From Paracoccus sp. M683 (GTDB lineage Bacteria > Pseudomonadota > Alphaproteobacteria > Rhodobacterales > Rhodobacteraceae), in contig NZ_VKDF01000009.1 in the NCBI RefSeq assembly GCF_007096355.1, forward strand, positions 60,665-124,664: a stretch of DNA of 64,000 nt, in the 5' to 3' direction. The notes below the pieces were generated by a model that worked only from the letters and a program-made list of their open reading frames with translations, was not told the origin of the DNA and searched no databases. The position numbers and the translations under genes are program-made. Position 1 is the first letter of the stretch. Every line of letters begins with the position of its first letter. This document shows, piece after piece, positions 18,780-27,014 of this stretch.

Positions 18780-18904
18780 GCTGAACTTCCCTCGTTCCCT
18801 GTTTCACCGACCAGTTATACGGATCTGGCCCGGCCTTACCTTTTACTTCGCTTTGCACCGACCCCAGGACGGCCCATTCCCAGGCACGCCCGTGGCGCTG
18901 CGGA

Positions 18905-19585
18905 TCAATCGGCAGCCGGGGTCAGGTCGTTCGGTTCGGGCTCGACGCCCATGGCGATCATCATCTCGGACAGGCGGCGACGCAAGCCTTCGCTTAGGCC
19001 CTCTTTCTGCTGAATCTGCTTGATCAGTGTCTCGGCATCCTCGGCGCGCCCCGCGCCAATCAGCGCAACGGCCTGCTGTTCCAGCGCCAACAACTCGAAT
19101 GGCGCGCCGGTCTGGGCCAGTTGCGACAGCACCTGATCGCGCTGCACCGGGTCCATCTGGTTGCCCTGGACCAGAACGGCCTTCAACAGGGCCAGGTCAT
19201 GCATGACACGGTCGTCGGCCTGGGTCAGCCCGCCGGCGGCGGTCTGCAACCTTTCGCCCGCCTGCTGGCCCTGCCCCTGCGCGACCAGTGCATTCCCCTG
19301 CAAAAGCGCGGCCAGCGCCACATGACTGGCCCGGCCGTCGTCACCGGCCTCGGCCAGCGCCGTCACGGGATCGGCAGCCGTCTCGGCAGCGATGATCGCA
19401 TCGCCAAAATCCTGCGCCGCGCTGCGCGCCTGTGCCAGGCTGTATTCGCGCCAGGCCGCGCCGGCCACGACCAGGACGATCAGCGCGATGGCAATCCAGC
19501 CATAGCGGCGAAACACACCGAACAGCCGGTCGCGGCGAAGATCCTCGGTTACCTCGTCGATGAAGCTGTCATTCTGATTGGCCAT
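18905..19585 (-). CDS. YfgM-like TPR/ancillary SecYEG translocon protein
   Basis: A 226-aa single-pass membrane protein. The cytosolic segment MANQNDSFIDEVTEDLRRDR precedes one transmembrane helix (about residues 29-46), and a periplasmic helical TPR-like domain follows. This layout and the position upstream of bamB and der match YfgM, which works with PpiD at the Sec translocon. Sequence similarity to enterobacterial YfgM is low by eye, so family membership rests partly on synteny. Confidence 0.8.
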   Translation of the reverse strand: MANQNDSFIDEVTEDLRRDRLFGVFRRYGWIAIALIVLVVAGAAWREYSLAQARSAAQDFGDAIIAAETAADPVTALAEAGDDGRASHVALAALLQGNALVAQGQGQQAGERLQTAAGGLTQADDRVMHDLALLKAVLVQGNQMDPVQRDQVLSQLAQTGAPFELLALEQQAVALIGAGRAEDAETLIKQIQQKEGLSEGLRRRLSEMMIAMGVEPEPNDLTPAAD

Positions 19586-19743
19586 GGCCGCTTTCCGTCA
19601 TATTCCTAGCGCGACCGCTCTTACACGGTCGCGGCCGGAATTGCCAATGGCAAGCTGTCATCCGGCCATTGGCGCGGCGCCGGGCGGGGTGGCGTATCGC
19701 GCTCGGGCGGGGACCAGCCGGCACGACGCCAGCGGCAGGATGC

Positions 19744-19774
19744 AAAAAGGCCTGCCAGGATCCCCCGGCAGGCC
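19744..19774 (-). terminator. Rho-independent terminator of sodB
   Basis: GGCCTGCC and GGCAGGCC form an 8-bp stem around a 10-nt loop on the minus strand, followed by TTTTT. It starts 27 bp past the sodB stop. Confidence 0.85.
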
Positions 19775-19801
19775 CGTTGAAAGGCGTTGTCCGCCACCCT
19801 G

Positions 19802-20401
19802 TCAGAGGCGCGAGGCGACGTTTTCCCAGTTGACCAGCTTGTCCAGGAAGTTGGTCAGATAGGCCGGGCGCTTGTTGCGGAAGTCGATGTAATAGCTGTG
19901 TTCCCATACATCGCAGCCCAGAAGCGCGGTCTGGCCGAAGCACAGCGGGTTCACGCCGTTTTCGGTCTTGGTGATTTTCAGGCTGCCATCGGCATCCTTG
20001 ACCAGCCAGGCCCAGCCCGACCCGAACTGGCCGGCACCGGCCGCGCCAAATTCTTCCTTGAACTTGTCGACCGAGCCAAAGGATTCGGTGATGGCTTTTT
20101 CCAGATCGCCCGGCATGGCGCCCGGATTCGGCGTCATCATTTCCCAGAACTGCGTGTGGTTCCAGTGCTGGCTGGCATTGTTGAAGATGCCGTTCTGCGC
20201 CACGGCGCCCTTCTGATAGGTGCCCTTGACGATATCCTCGACCGACTTGTTTTCCCACTCGGTGCCGGCGATCAGCTTGTTGCCGTTGTCGACATAGGCC
20301 TTGTGGTGGATGTCATGGTGAAACTCCAGCGTCTCCTTGGACATGCCTGCAGCTGCAAGTGCGTCATGGGCATAGGGAAGATCGGGAAGCGTGAAAGCCA
20401 T
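19802..20401 (-). CDS. sodB: Superoxide dismutase [Fe]
   Basis: Cytoplasmic Fe/Mn-family superoxide dismutase, 199 aa. Metal ligands lie in FHHDIHHKAYV, NASQHWNHTQFW and CDVWEHSYYIDFRN (the DxWEH motif). The N-terminus MAFTLPDLPYAHDAL and the GAAGAGQFGSGWAWL segment favour an iron or cambialistic enzyme over strict Mn. ATG 20401 follows AAGGACAGG. The gene looks monocistronic, with its own terminator. Fe versus Mn preference cannot be fixed from sequence alone. Confidence 0.95.
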   Translation of the reverse strand: MAFTLPDLPYAHDALAAAGMSKETLEFHHDIHHKAYVDNGNKLIAGTEWENKSVEDIVKGTYQKGAVAQNGIFNNASQHWNHTQFWEMMTPNPGAMPGDLEKAITESFGSVDKFKEEFGAAGAGQFGSGWAWLVKDADGSLKITKTENGVNPLCFGQTALLGCDVWEHSYYIDFRNKRPAYLTNFLDKLVNWENVASRL

Positions 20402-20502
20402 TTTCCTGTCCTTTCGTGGGGTTCGCGGTTCGGTGGGCAAGGTCACCAATTCAGCCCCTCAACGCAAGGGCAGAAACGCAGTTCCATGGTGCAGGCCGGA
20501 TT

Positions 20503-20572
20503 CAGGGGGCTGTCTGCCCCCTCGGCGCGTGCCGCGCCTCACCCCCGAGGATATTTGCGTGAAGAAGAATTG
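20503..20572 (+). repeat. Extragenic GGATATTT element, copy 4
   Basis: GGGGGCTGTCTGCCCCC hairpin, a second GGCGCG...CGCGCC hairpin, then CCCCCGAGGATATTTGCGTGAAGAAGAA. It ends exactly at the 3' end of the BNR-repeat pseudogene and is antisense to both neighbours. Confidence 0.8.
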
Positions 20573-21727
20573 TCAGGCGCGGTCAAGGGTTTCAACGGCC
20601 AGGATCGTGGGCAGGTGACGGGCGATTTCGGCCCAGGTTTCGCCTTCGTCATTGGTGGCAAAGACCGAGCCGCTATTGGTGCCGAAATAGACGCCCGCAG
20701 GGTCGCGGCGGTCGCCGGACATGGATTGTCTGAGGACGGTGAAGAAGCAGGCGGTCTGCGGCAGGCCATCGCGCTGCGCCTGCCAGCTTTGCCCGCCGTC
20801 GCGGGACCGCCAGACGGCGGCGGCGGCGTCGGGCGGAAAGCGGCCGATGCTGTCGCCGTTCAGCGGCAGGGTCCAGATGGTTTCCGGGTCGCGCGGGTGG
20901 ACATGGATCGGGAAGCCGAAGGTCGAGGGAAGGTTGGCCGTGATGTCTTCCTAACTGCGGCCTCCGTCCGGCGAGCGCCAGACGCCGTGGTGGTTTTGTT
21001 GATACAGAAGTTGCCCGTCGCCCGGTGCGCGGACGATGTTGTGGACGCAATGGCCGACCTCTCCGTCGCGCGGGGCAGCGGGGTGGTGATACTGGCCACA
21101 GGCCTCGGCATTGGACAGGCGGTTGCGGCGGTCCCAGGTTTCGCCGCCATCCTCGGTCTGAAAAACCCCGGCGGCGGAAATGCCGACCCACATGCGTTTG
21201 CGGTCGGTCGGGTCAGCGACGATGGAATGCAGGATCAGGCCAGCCGCGCCGCCATTCCATGAGGGCGCCGAGGGATGGCCGGTCAGGCCGTCCAGCCGGT
21301 CGAAGCTGTCACCCCGGTCCGTGCTGACCAAGAGGCTGGCGGGTTTGGTGCCCGCGTAAAGCTTGCCGTCATTAAGGCCGAGCGACCAGATTTGCTGGAA
21401 CTGGTCGGTGAAGGGCAAGGGCGTGTCGGTCCAGCCGATCATCTGGGCGAAATCCGGGTCATTCGCGGCCCAGTCATCCATCTGGCCCTTGGTCAGACGG
21501 GTCACCGCCCAGCTTTCGCCGCCATCATCGGATCGCCAGACCCCTGCCCCGTGCCAGTCACCGCCGCCGCCCGCCCAGATGGTGCCGGTCGCCGGATCGC
21601 CGATGATATGGTTGATCGGCCAGCCGTCGCAGAAGGGGCCGCTGACGGTCCAGCCTTCGCGCCTGGTATCGCCGGTGATCAGGAAGGCGCCCTTGGTGGT
21701 GCCCACGAGAATGGTGAGATCGGTCAT
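20573..21727 (-). pseudogene. BNR-repeat (sialidase/WD40-like) protein broken by an in-frame TAG
   Basis: The frame encodes a beta-propeller with BNR/Asp-box repeats (SDDGGESWAV, STDRGDSFDR, TEDGGETWDR, RSPDGGRS, SRDGGQSW). The open frame runs 258 codons to a TAG at 20951-20953, then stays open for another 125 codons that complete the propeller and contain two further Asp-box motifs (ending LAVETLDRA). The codon preceding EDI in the repeat should be Trp, so a TGG-to-TAG change explains the stop. ATG 21727 was chosen over an upstream in-frame start. Function is unknown; such proteins are often annotated exo-alpha-sialidase without evidence. A sequencing error is possible. Confidence 0.8.
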
Positions 21728-21961
21728 GGCGTGCCCGTTCTGCCTTGCCAAACCAGAATATCACGGATGAGACGGCCAGCCCAAGAGACGTATCACACCC
21801 TTTTCCTGGCGACCAATCATCGAACCGGACCTGCGCAATATCGTGATAGGCTTGTTTCCATTCAGCAAAAGCAGGAACGAGATGCTACGCATAACCGAGT
21901 TTCGCGTTCCCGTGAAAACATCGAGTATGACCTGGCACTGGACCTGCGCGATGCGGCGATC

Positions 21962-22432
21962 ATGGAGAACATGGTCTCGATCGAGGTCACGGCCCGCAGG
22001 CGCGAGATAGGCGCAGCCGAATGGAAGACAGTCACGGTCAGGTTGGATTTCGACTTTGAAAAGATGATCTGCCGTGTCTCATATCTGGGTGAGGGAATCG
22101 CAGAATTTCCCTTGGATTATGTTTCCATTGCGCCCGACGCATCGCCTGAAGCTGCCTGGCAGAGGATCGTTGACGCCCAGCAAGACAATCGGATCGAGCA
22201 ACTGATCGGCATGATCCGCACCGACCCCGTTATCGGTTGCCTCATCAAGGCAGGGATCAGCACCTCTGTGCGCCAAACGATGAGATGCTATGACCAGACC
22301 GGTAGCGTCACTGGTATCCGTAACCGCATCCGTGCCATTCTGGCTTGCCTTGGCGACAACCTGGCCAATACGGCCATAACCGCCACCAGCCGAGCCCTGA
22401 GATGCATGATCTGGGTCGGCCTGGGCGGCTGA
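21962..22432 (+). CDS. Hypothetical protein, unrecognised
   Basis: An unrecognised 156-aa frame (MENMVSIEVTARRREIGAAEWKTVTVRLDFDFEKMI...). It is balanced in charge, has no signal peptide, and ends in a hydrophobic segment (LGDNLANTAITATSRALRCMIWVGLGG). The frame is open upstream, so starts at 21765 or elsewhere are possible. A better ribosome-binding site (CAGGAACGAG) precedes ATG 21882 in a different frame, which dies after about 60 codons, so a frameshift is conceivable. GC content is lower than in the neighbours, hinting at a foreign origin. Confidence 0.4.
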   Translation: MENMVSIEVTARRREIGAAEWKTVTVRLDFDFEKMICRVSYLGEGIAEFPLDYVSIAPDASPEAAWQRIVDAQQDNRIEQLIGMIRTDPVIGCLIKAGISTSVRQTMRCYDQTGSVTGIRNRIRAILACLGDNLANTAITATSRALRCMIWVGLGG

Positions 22433-22440
22433 CCCGATCG

Positions 22441-22959
22441 TTAGCGCGGCTCTAGATCGCTGCCGGGGATGGTGGCGTTTTCAAGGATCAGCCGGAGATA
22501 GTCGCCGGTCGAGCGCATGCCGATCACGCGAAAACCCTTGCCCTGCCGCCAGAAGGCCACGGCGACCTGGGCCGCACGGGTCCGGCGCAGACCGTCCTTG
22601 GGGAAGGCGGCGAAATCGGTGGGCGACAGCTTTTGCAGCACCTGCTGGACCTTGGGGCCGGTCACGTCGAAAACCGCGCGCAGGTCCGAGACATCGGCGA
22701 CCAGCGCGTGTTCGCCCGCCAGCGCGTTAGTCAGGGCGGTCAGCGCCTCGGCCGTTTCTGCGGCGGGCAAAAGCAGCAGCAGTTCATCGGGCGACATCCA
22801 GCCAAGGCTGCGGCTGCCATCCGTGGTGATGCGCGTGGCTTCGGGGATGGGCAGGCCCGAGGCCTCGGCGATGGCATCGCCCGCGCGCGACAGGTTGGCG
22901 CGGATGGTGATCATGCCAAGCCCGGCGACAGGGGCGATGGTGGCGAGGGCTTCAGGCAT
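22441..22959 (-). CDS. soxG: Sarcosine oxidase subunit gamma
   Basis: Small subunit of the cytoplasmic heterotetrameric sarcosine oxidase, which oxidises N-methylglycine to glycine and formaldehyde or methylene-THF. The 172-aa protein has the family pattern GWMSPDELLLLLP, VADVSDLRAVFDVTG and FWRQGKGFRVIGMRS. It overlaps the 3' end of soxA by 8 bp and is the last gene of the soxDAG block. Confidence 0.93.
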   Translation of the reverse strand: MPEALATIAPVAGLGMITIRANLSRAGDAIAEASGLPIPEATRITTDGSRSLGWMSPDELLLLLPAAETAEALTALTNALAGEHALVADVSDLRAVFDVTGPKVQQVLQKLSPTDFAAFPKDGLRRTRAAQVAVAFWRQGKGFRVIGMRSTGDYLRLILENATIPGSDLEPR

Positions 22960-25882
22960 TCAGGCGGCCTCCGTCCTTGTCGTAAAAGACCGGATCGACG
23001 ATCCGGGCGCGGATGGTTTCACCGGCAGGCGTGGGGAAGTCCAGGACCTGCCCCATGCGTTCAGGCCCGTGGCGGATCAGCCCCATGGCGATGGGGCGGC
23101 CAAGCGTGGGCGAGTGATAGGTCGAGGTCACGCGCCCCTGCACCACACGCTGACCATTGGCGTTGAGCCCCTGATCGACGGCATAGGCGCCATCGGGGAT
23201 CATGCGGCCATCAAGGCTTTCAAGGCCCACCAGCCGCCAGCGGTTGCCATCGGTCATATGGCTGCGGGCCTGCGCGCGCTTGCCGATATAATCGGGCTTT
23301 TTCTTCGAGATCGCCCAGTTCAGCCCCAGATCCTGCGGGATCACCGTGCCATCGGTTTCGTCGCCGATCATGATGAAGCCCTTTTCGGCGCGCATGATAT
23401 GCATCGCCTCGGTGCCATAGGGGACGATGCCCAGATCGCGCCCGGCGTGATGCAGGGCCTCCCACAGTTCCAGCCCGCGACCGGCGGGGACGGCGATTTC
23501 AAAGCTGAGCTCGCCCGAGAAGCTGATGCGATAGATGCGGGCGGGGATACCGGCCAGCTCGCCCTCGGCCCAGGTCATGAAGGGCAGCGCCTCGGGCGAC
23601 AGGTCGATGGTGCCGGGCAGGCGTTGCAGAAGCTCGCGCGCCTTGGGACCGGCGACGGCTATTTGCGCATATTGCTCGGTCACATTGGCGGTATAGACCT
23701 GCCAATCCCACCATTCGCATTGCAGCCAGTCCTCCATATGACCGTGGATGCGGTCGGCGCCTCCGGTGGTGGTGTGGCACAGCCAGGTGTCGTCGCTGAG
23801 GCGGGCGACCACGCCGTCATCGCTGAGAAAGCCGTTTTCGTTGCACATCAGACCATAGCGGCATTTGCCGACCGGCAGGGTGGACATCATGCCGGTATAC
23901 AGCATGTCGAGGAAACGGCCCGCATCGGGGCCTTTCACGATGATCTTGCCAAGGGTCGAGGCATCCAGCGTGCCGACGCCATTCCTGACGGCCAGCACCT
24001 CGCGCGCGACCGCCGTATGGGCATCCTCGCCCGCATGCAGATAGCAATAGGGGCGCCGCCAATGGCCCACGGGTTCCCAATGCGCGCCGTTGAGGTTGTG
24101 CCACGTGTGCATCGGCGTCTTGCGCAGCGGCTGGAAGGCGTCGCCGCGCGCCTCGGCGGCGATGGTGGCCAGCGTCAGGGGCGTATAGGGCGGGCGGAAG
24201 GTCGTCGTGCCGGTGGCCGGGATCGGCTGGTTCAGCGCCCCGGACAGGACGGCCAGGCCGTTGATATTGCTGACCTTCCCCTGATCGGTGGCCATGCCAA
24301 GCGTGGTGTAGCGTTTGGTATGTTCAACGCTGGCATAGCCTTCGCGCGCGGCCAGTTCGACGTCCGAGACCTTCACATCGTTCTGGAAATCCAGCCACAT
24401 CTTCGAGCGCAGCTTATAGGGCGCCTGCGCGGGCATGACCCAGACCGGCATGGTCGCGCCCTCGGGGCGTTCCAGATCGCCGGCGCAGGTCAGATCGCCT
24501 TTGGCGGCGCCCGTGGCGGTGACATTGCCCTGGCCATCGGCGCCCAGTGGCGGGCGGTTCGGGTCGGGGCGGAACATGGCTTGCGCTTCGTCCCAGATCA
24601 GCTTGCCGCCACAATGGCTGTAAAGATGCACGACCGGGGACCAGCCACCCGACATCGCGACCACGTCGCAATCAATCCCGCCGGTGATGGTGCCGTCACC
24701 CGACTGGTCGCAGATGGCCACGCCCTCGACCTGCCGGCTGCCCTTGACCTTGGCGATGGCGGTGCCGGTCAGAACCGGGATGTTGCGGGCGCGGACGACC
24801 TGGACCAACTCGCCATCGGCCTCGGGGCGGGCGTCGATGACGGCAGAGACCTCTAGCCCCGCATCCAGCGCCGTCAGCGCCGTGCGATAGGCGTCGTCAT
24901 TGTTGGTCACGACCACGATGCGCTGACCGGGCGCAACGCCGAAATCCACGATGAAGTCGCGCACGGCCGAGGCCAGCATGACGCCGGGCACGTCGTTGCA
25001 GGCAAAGGACAGCGGACGTTCCAGCGCGCCGGTTGCGGTGATGACCTGCCCCGCGCGGATGCGCCACAACCGCTGGCGCGGGATGCCCAGATTGGGATCG
25101 TGATCGGCCAGCGCTTCTCGCGCCAGCAGATAGCCGTGGTCGTAAAGGCCAGTGGCCATGGTGTTGCGGCGCAGGGTGACGTTCTTCTTGGCCCGAAGCT
25201 CGTCCAGCAAGGCGTCGATTTGCGCCTGACCGCCCTTGTGATCGACGGGCGTGCGGCCACCCCAATGGCCGGATTGTTCCAGCACCAGCACGCGGGTGCG
25301 GCCCTTGGCGGCGGCCAGCGCAGCGGTCAGACCGGCGATACCGCCCCCGACGACGACCACATCGGCGAAGTCATAGGCCTGTTCGTAACGGTCCGGGTCG
25401 GGGTCGGTCGGCGCACGGCCAAGGCCGGCGCTGCGGCGGATGATGGGTTCAAACACATGCTTCCAGAAGGGGCGCGGGTGGATGAAGGTCTTGTAGTAGA
25501 ACCCGGCGGGGAAGAACGGAGAGAGCCAGTTGTTGATCTCGCCCAGATCGGCATCCAGCGAGGGCCAGCAATTCTGGCTGCGCAGCACCATGCCGGTTTC
25601 CAGAACGGTGGTGGTGCCGCGCTGGTTCGGCTCGAACCGGCCGCCCTGGCCCAGACCGAACAGGGCGTTGGGTTCCTCGGCGCCGCTGGCGACGGGGCCG
25701 CGCGGGCGGTGATATTTGAAGGACCGGCCCATCATCATCTGGCCATTGGCCAGCAGCGCCGAGGCCAGCGTGTCGCCTTGCAGGCCCCGAAGGTGCCGCC
25801 CGTCAAAGCGGAAAGGCAGTTGATAGGCGCGGTCGATCAGGCGGCCGCCCTTGGGCAGGCGGAAGGGGCGGTTCTGGGTCAT
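22952..25882 (-). CDS. soxA: Sarcosine oxidase subunit alpha
   Basis: Large subunit, 976 aa, that binds NAD+ and tetrahydrofolate. The N-terminal RLIDRAYQLPFRFDGRHLRGLQGDTLASALLANG, the nucleotide-binding VVVGGGIAGLTAALAAA and the C-terminal aminomethyltransferase-like domain (folate-dependent formaldehyde capture) are all visible. Its start overlaps soxD by 4 bp. The long antisense frames here are shadows of this gene. Confidence 0.96.
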   Translation of the reverse strand: MTQNRPFRLPKGGRLIDRAYQLPFRFDGRHLRGLQGDTLASALLANGQMMMGRSFKYHRPRGPVASGAEEPNALFGLGQGGRFEPNQRGTTTVLETGMVLRSQNCWPSLDADLGEINNWLSPFFPAGFYYKTFIHPRPFWKHVFEPIIRRSAGLGRAPTDPDPDRYEQAYDFADVVVVGGGIAGLTAALAAAKGRTRVLVLEQSGHWGGRTPVDHKGGQAQIDALLDELRAKKNVTLRRNTMATGLYDHGYLLAREALADHDPNLGIPRQRLWRIRAGQVITATGALERPLSFACNDVPGVMLASAVRDFIVDFGVAPGQRIVVVTNNDDAYRTALTALDAGLEVSAVIDARPEADGELVQVVRARNIPVLTGTAIAKVKGSRQVEGVAICDQSGDGTITGGIDCDVVAMSGGWSPVVHLYSHCGGKLIWDEAQAMFRPDPNRPPLGADGQGNVTATGAAKGDLTCAGDLERPEGATMPVWVMPAQAPYKLRSKMWLDFQNDVKVSDVELAAREGYASVEHTKRYTTLGMATDQGKVSNINGLAVLSGALNQPIPATGTTTFRPPYTPLTLATIAAEARGDAFQPLRKTPMHTWHNLNGAHWEPVGHWRRPYCYLHAGEDAHTAVAREVLAVRNGVGTLDASTLGKIIVKGPDAGRFLDMLYTGMMSTLPVGKCRYGLMCNENGFLSDDGVVARLSDDTWLCHTTTGGADRIHGHMEDWLQCEWWDWQVYTANVTEQYAQIAVAGPKARELLQRLPGTIDLSPEALPFMTWAEGELAGIPARIYRISFSGELSFEIAVPAGRGLELWEALHHAGRDLGIVPYGTEAMHIMRAEKGFIMIGDETDGTVIPQDLGLNWAISKKKPDYIGKRAQARSHMTDGNRWRLVGLESLDGRMIPDGAYAVDQGLNANGQRVVQGRVTSTYHSPTLGRPIAMGLIRHGPERMGQVLDFPTPAGETIRARIVDPVFYDKDGGRLNA

Positions 25883-26202
25883 GGCGCGGGCGTCCAGTCG
25901 GGGCGGGCGGCCTGAATGGCCGCAATGATGTCATCGGTTGGGGCGGGGGTCTGGGCCTTGTAGGTGCCAAAGACCTGCAATGTCGCCGTGTCGCGTGCGG
26001 CCAGGAACCACTTGCCGCAGCCATAGGCATGGCGCCAGCGTTCGAAATGCACGCCCCGGGGATTGGCGCGGGCGAAGATATAGGCCTCGAACTCGTCATC
26101 CGAGCCATCGGGGCCGACGCGCTTCAGATGCGCCTCGCCGCCGGGTTGAAGCTCGGTTTCCTCGGCGGTGATACCGCAATAGGGGCAGGTCAGCGTCAGC
26201 AT
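25879..26202 (-). CDS. soxD: Sarcosine oxidase subunit delta
   Basis: A 107-aa zinc-binding subunit. The N-terminal MLTLTCPYCG and later HAYGCGKWFLAARDT supply the zinc-ligand cysteines and histidine of the family, and HFERWRHAYGC is typical. ATG 26202 gives the standard start; the frame extends upstream but without support. It overlaps soxA by 4 bp and lies 4 bp after the TfoX-like gene. Confidence 0.95.
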   Translation of the reverse strand: MLTLTCPYCGITAEETELQPGGEAHLKRVGPDGSDDEFEAYIFARANPRGVHFERWRHAYGCGKWFLAARDTATLQVFGTYKAQTPAPTDDIIAAIQAARPDWTPAP

Positions 26203-26206
26203 GCGT

Positions 26207-26542
26207 TTACTCCTTCGCGGGCAGGTCCTGGGCATTGGCAAGGGCCAGCGCCAGAAGCGTGGCCCGCTGGTCGTCATCGGCCATGGCCTCGCCGGTCAGC
26301 GTGACAAAGCCGCCCATGGTCCGGCTGCCATGTTCCATCGGGCCGACACCGGGCATCGCCTGCGCCTGTGCCTGCCGCGCCTTGCCGACACGGTAAAGCA
26401 GCGCACCGGTGGACATCACACCGCTCAGCATATGGCCGCCCCGCATGAAGCCAAGACCGCCGAACATCTTTTTTTCGGAAATGCCGTCCAGCGCCGACAG
26501 ATCGTCGCGCATCAACTGGGCGGTACCGGGGTCAACGGCCAT
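26207..26542 (-). CDS. TfoX/Sxy N-terminal domain protein
   Basis: A 111-aa protein whose SEKKMFGGLGFMRGGHML segment matches the TfoX/Sxy N-terminal domain. In gammaproteobacteria Sxy activates competence through CRP, but short single-domain forms like this one have no known function. It lies 4 bp upstream of soxD, so it is probably the first gene of that transcript. Extragenic element copy 5 lies upstream of it. Confidence 0.75.
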   Translation of the reverse strand: MAVDPGTAQLMRDDLSALDGISEKKMFGGLGFMRGGHMLSGVMSTGALLYRVGKARQAQAQAMPGVGPMEHGSRTMGGFVTLTGEAMADDDQRATLLALALANAQDLPAKE

Positions 26543-26563
26543 GTCGCGCCCCCCGGAACAGAA

Positions 26564-26620
26564 AGGCCGGGGGCTGACTGCCCCCGGACCCCCGTGGATA
26601 TTTCGGCACGGATGAAAGCG
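26564..26620 (+). repeat. Extragenic GGATATTT element, copy 5
   Basis: CCGGGGGCTGACTGCCCCCGG hairpin, then CCCCCGTGGATATTTCGGCACGGATGAAA. It separates the TfoX-like gene from the Ala-Pro repeat protein and is antisense to both. Confidence 0.8.
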
Positions 26621-26649
26621 GCGTCACCGCCCCGCCGGCCGACAGCCGA

Positions 26650-26919
26650 TCAGTTCGAGGCCGGAGCGGCTTCGCCTTCGGCGGCAGGCGCGTCGGCAGC
26701 CGGCGCGTCAGCAGCGGGTGCATCGGCGGCAGGCGCGTCAGCGACAGGCGCGTCGGCAACCGGGGCCTCGGTTTCAACGGTGACGGTGGTGTCGCCGCCG
26801 GCATCGCCTGCGGTGGTTGCGTCATCGCCACCCGACATGAAGAAGAAGATGACCAGCACCGCGACCAGAATGCCGCCGACGATGAACCAGAGCGAGTTGT
26901 TATTCTGTTGATCAGCCAT
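26650..26919 (-). CDS. Small membrane protein with Ala-Asp-Ala-Pro repeats
   Basis: An 89-aa protein with one transmembrane helix (about residues 11-28, LWFIVGGILVAVLVIFFFM), a short acidic linker, and a low-complexity tail in which ADAP(V/A) recurs about eight times (roughly residues 52-82). The DNA shows a degenerate 15-bp tandem repeat at 26685-26765. Inside-out topology is uncertain. It lies between soxB and the TfoX-like gene on the same strand. I know no function. Confidence 0.65.
   Translation of the reverse strand: MADQQNNNSLWFIVGGILVAVLVIFFFMSGGDDATTAGDAGGDTTVTVETEAPVADAPVADAPAADAPAADAPAADAPAAEGEAAPASN
26685..26765 (-). repeat. 15-bp tandem repeat encoding ADAP pentads
   Basis: About five copies of a 15-bp unit such as GCAGGCGCGTCGGCA and close variants on the plus strand encode the ADAPA pentapeptide in the overlapping CDS. 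Copy number could vary by slippage. Confidence 0.7.
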
Positions 26920-27014
26920 GAGTATCCCTTTTTGGCTTTGACAGTCTTATGGCCGATCAATTCGGCCGGTGCCGGAAAGGTTCCCCTAAATCTATCGGTC
27001 ATCAAGCTGTCCGC

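Noticed and set aside
22517..24856. 779-codon frame antisense to soxA
   Set aside because: Mirror of a strongly recognised gene; composition is that of a third-position shadow.
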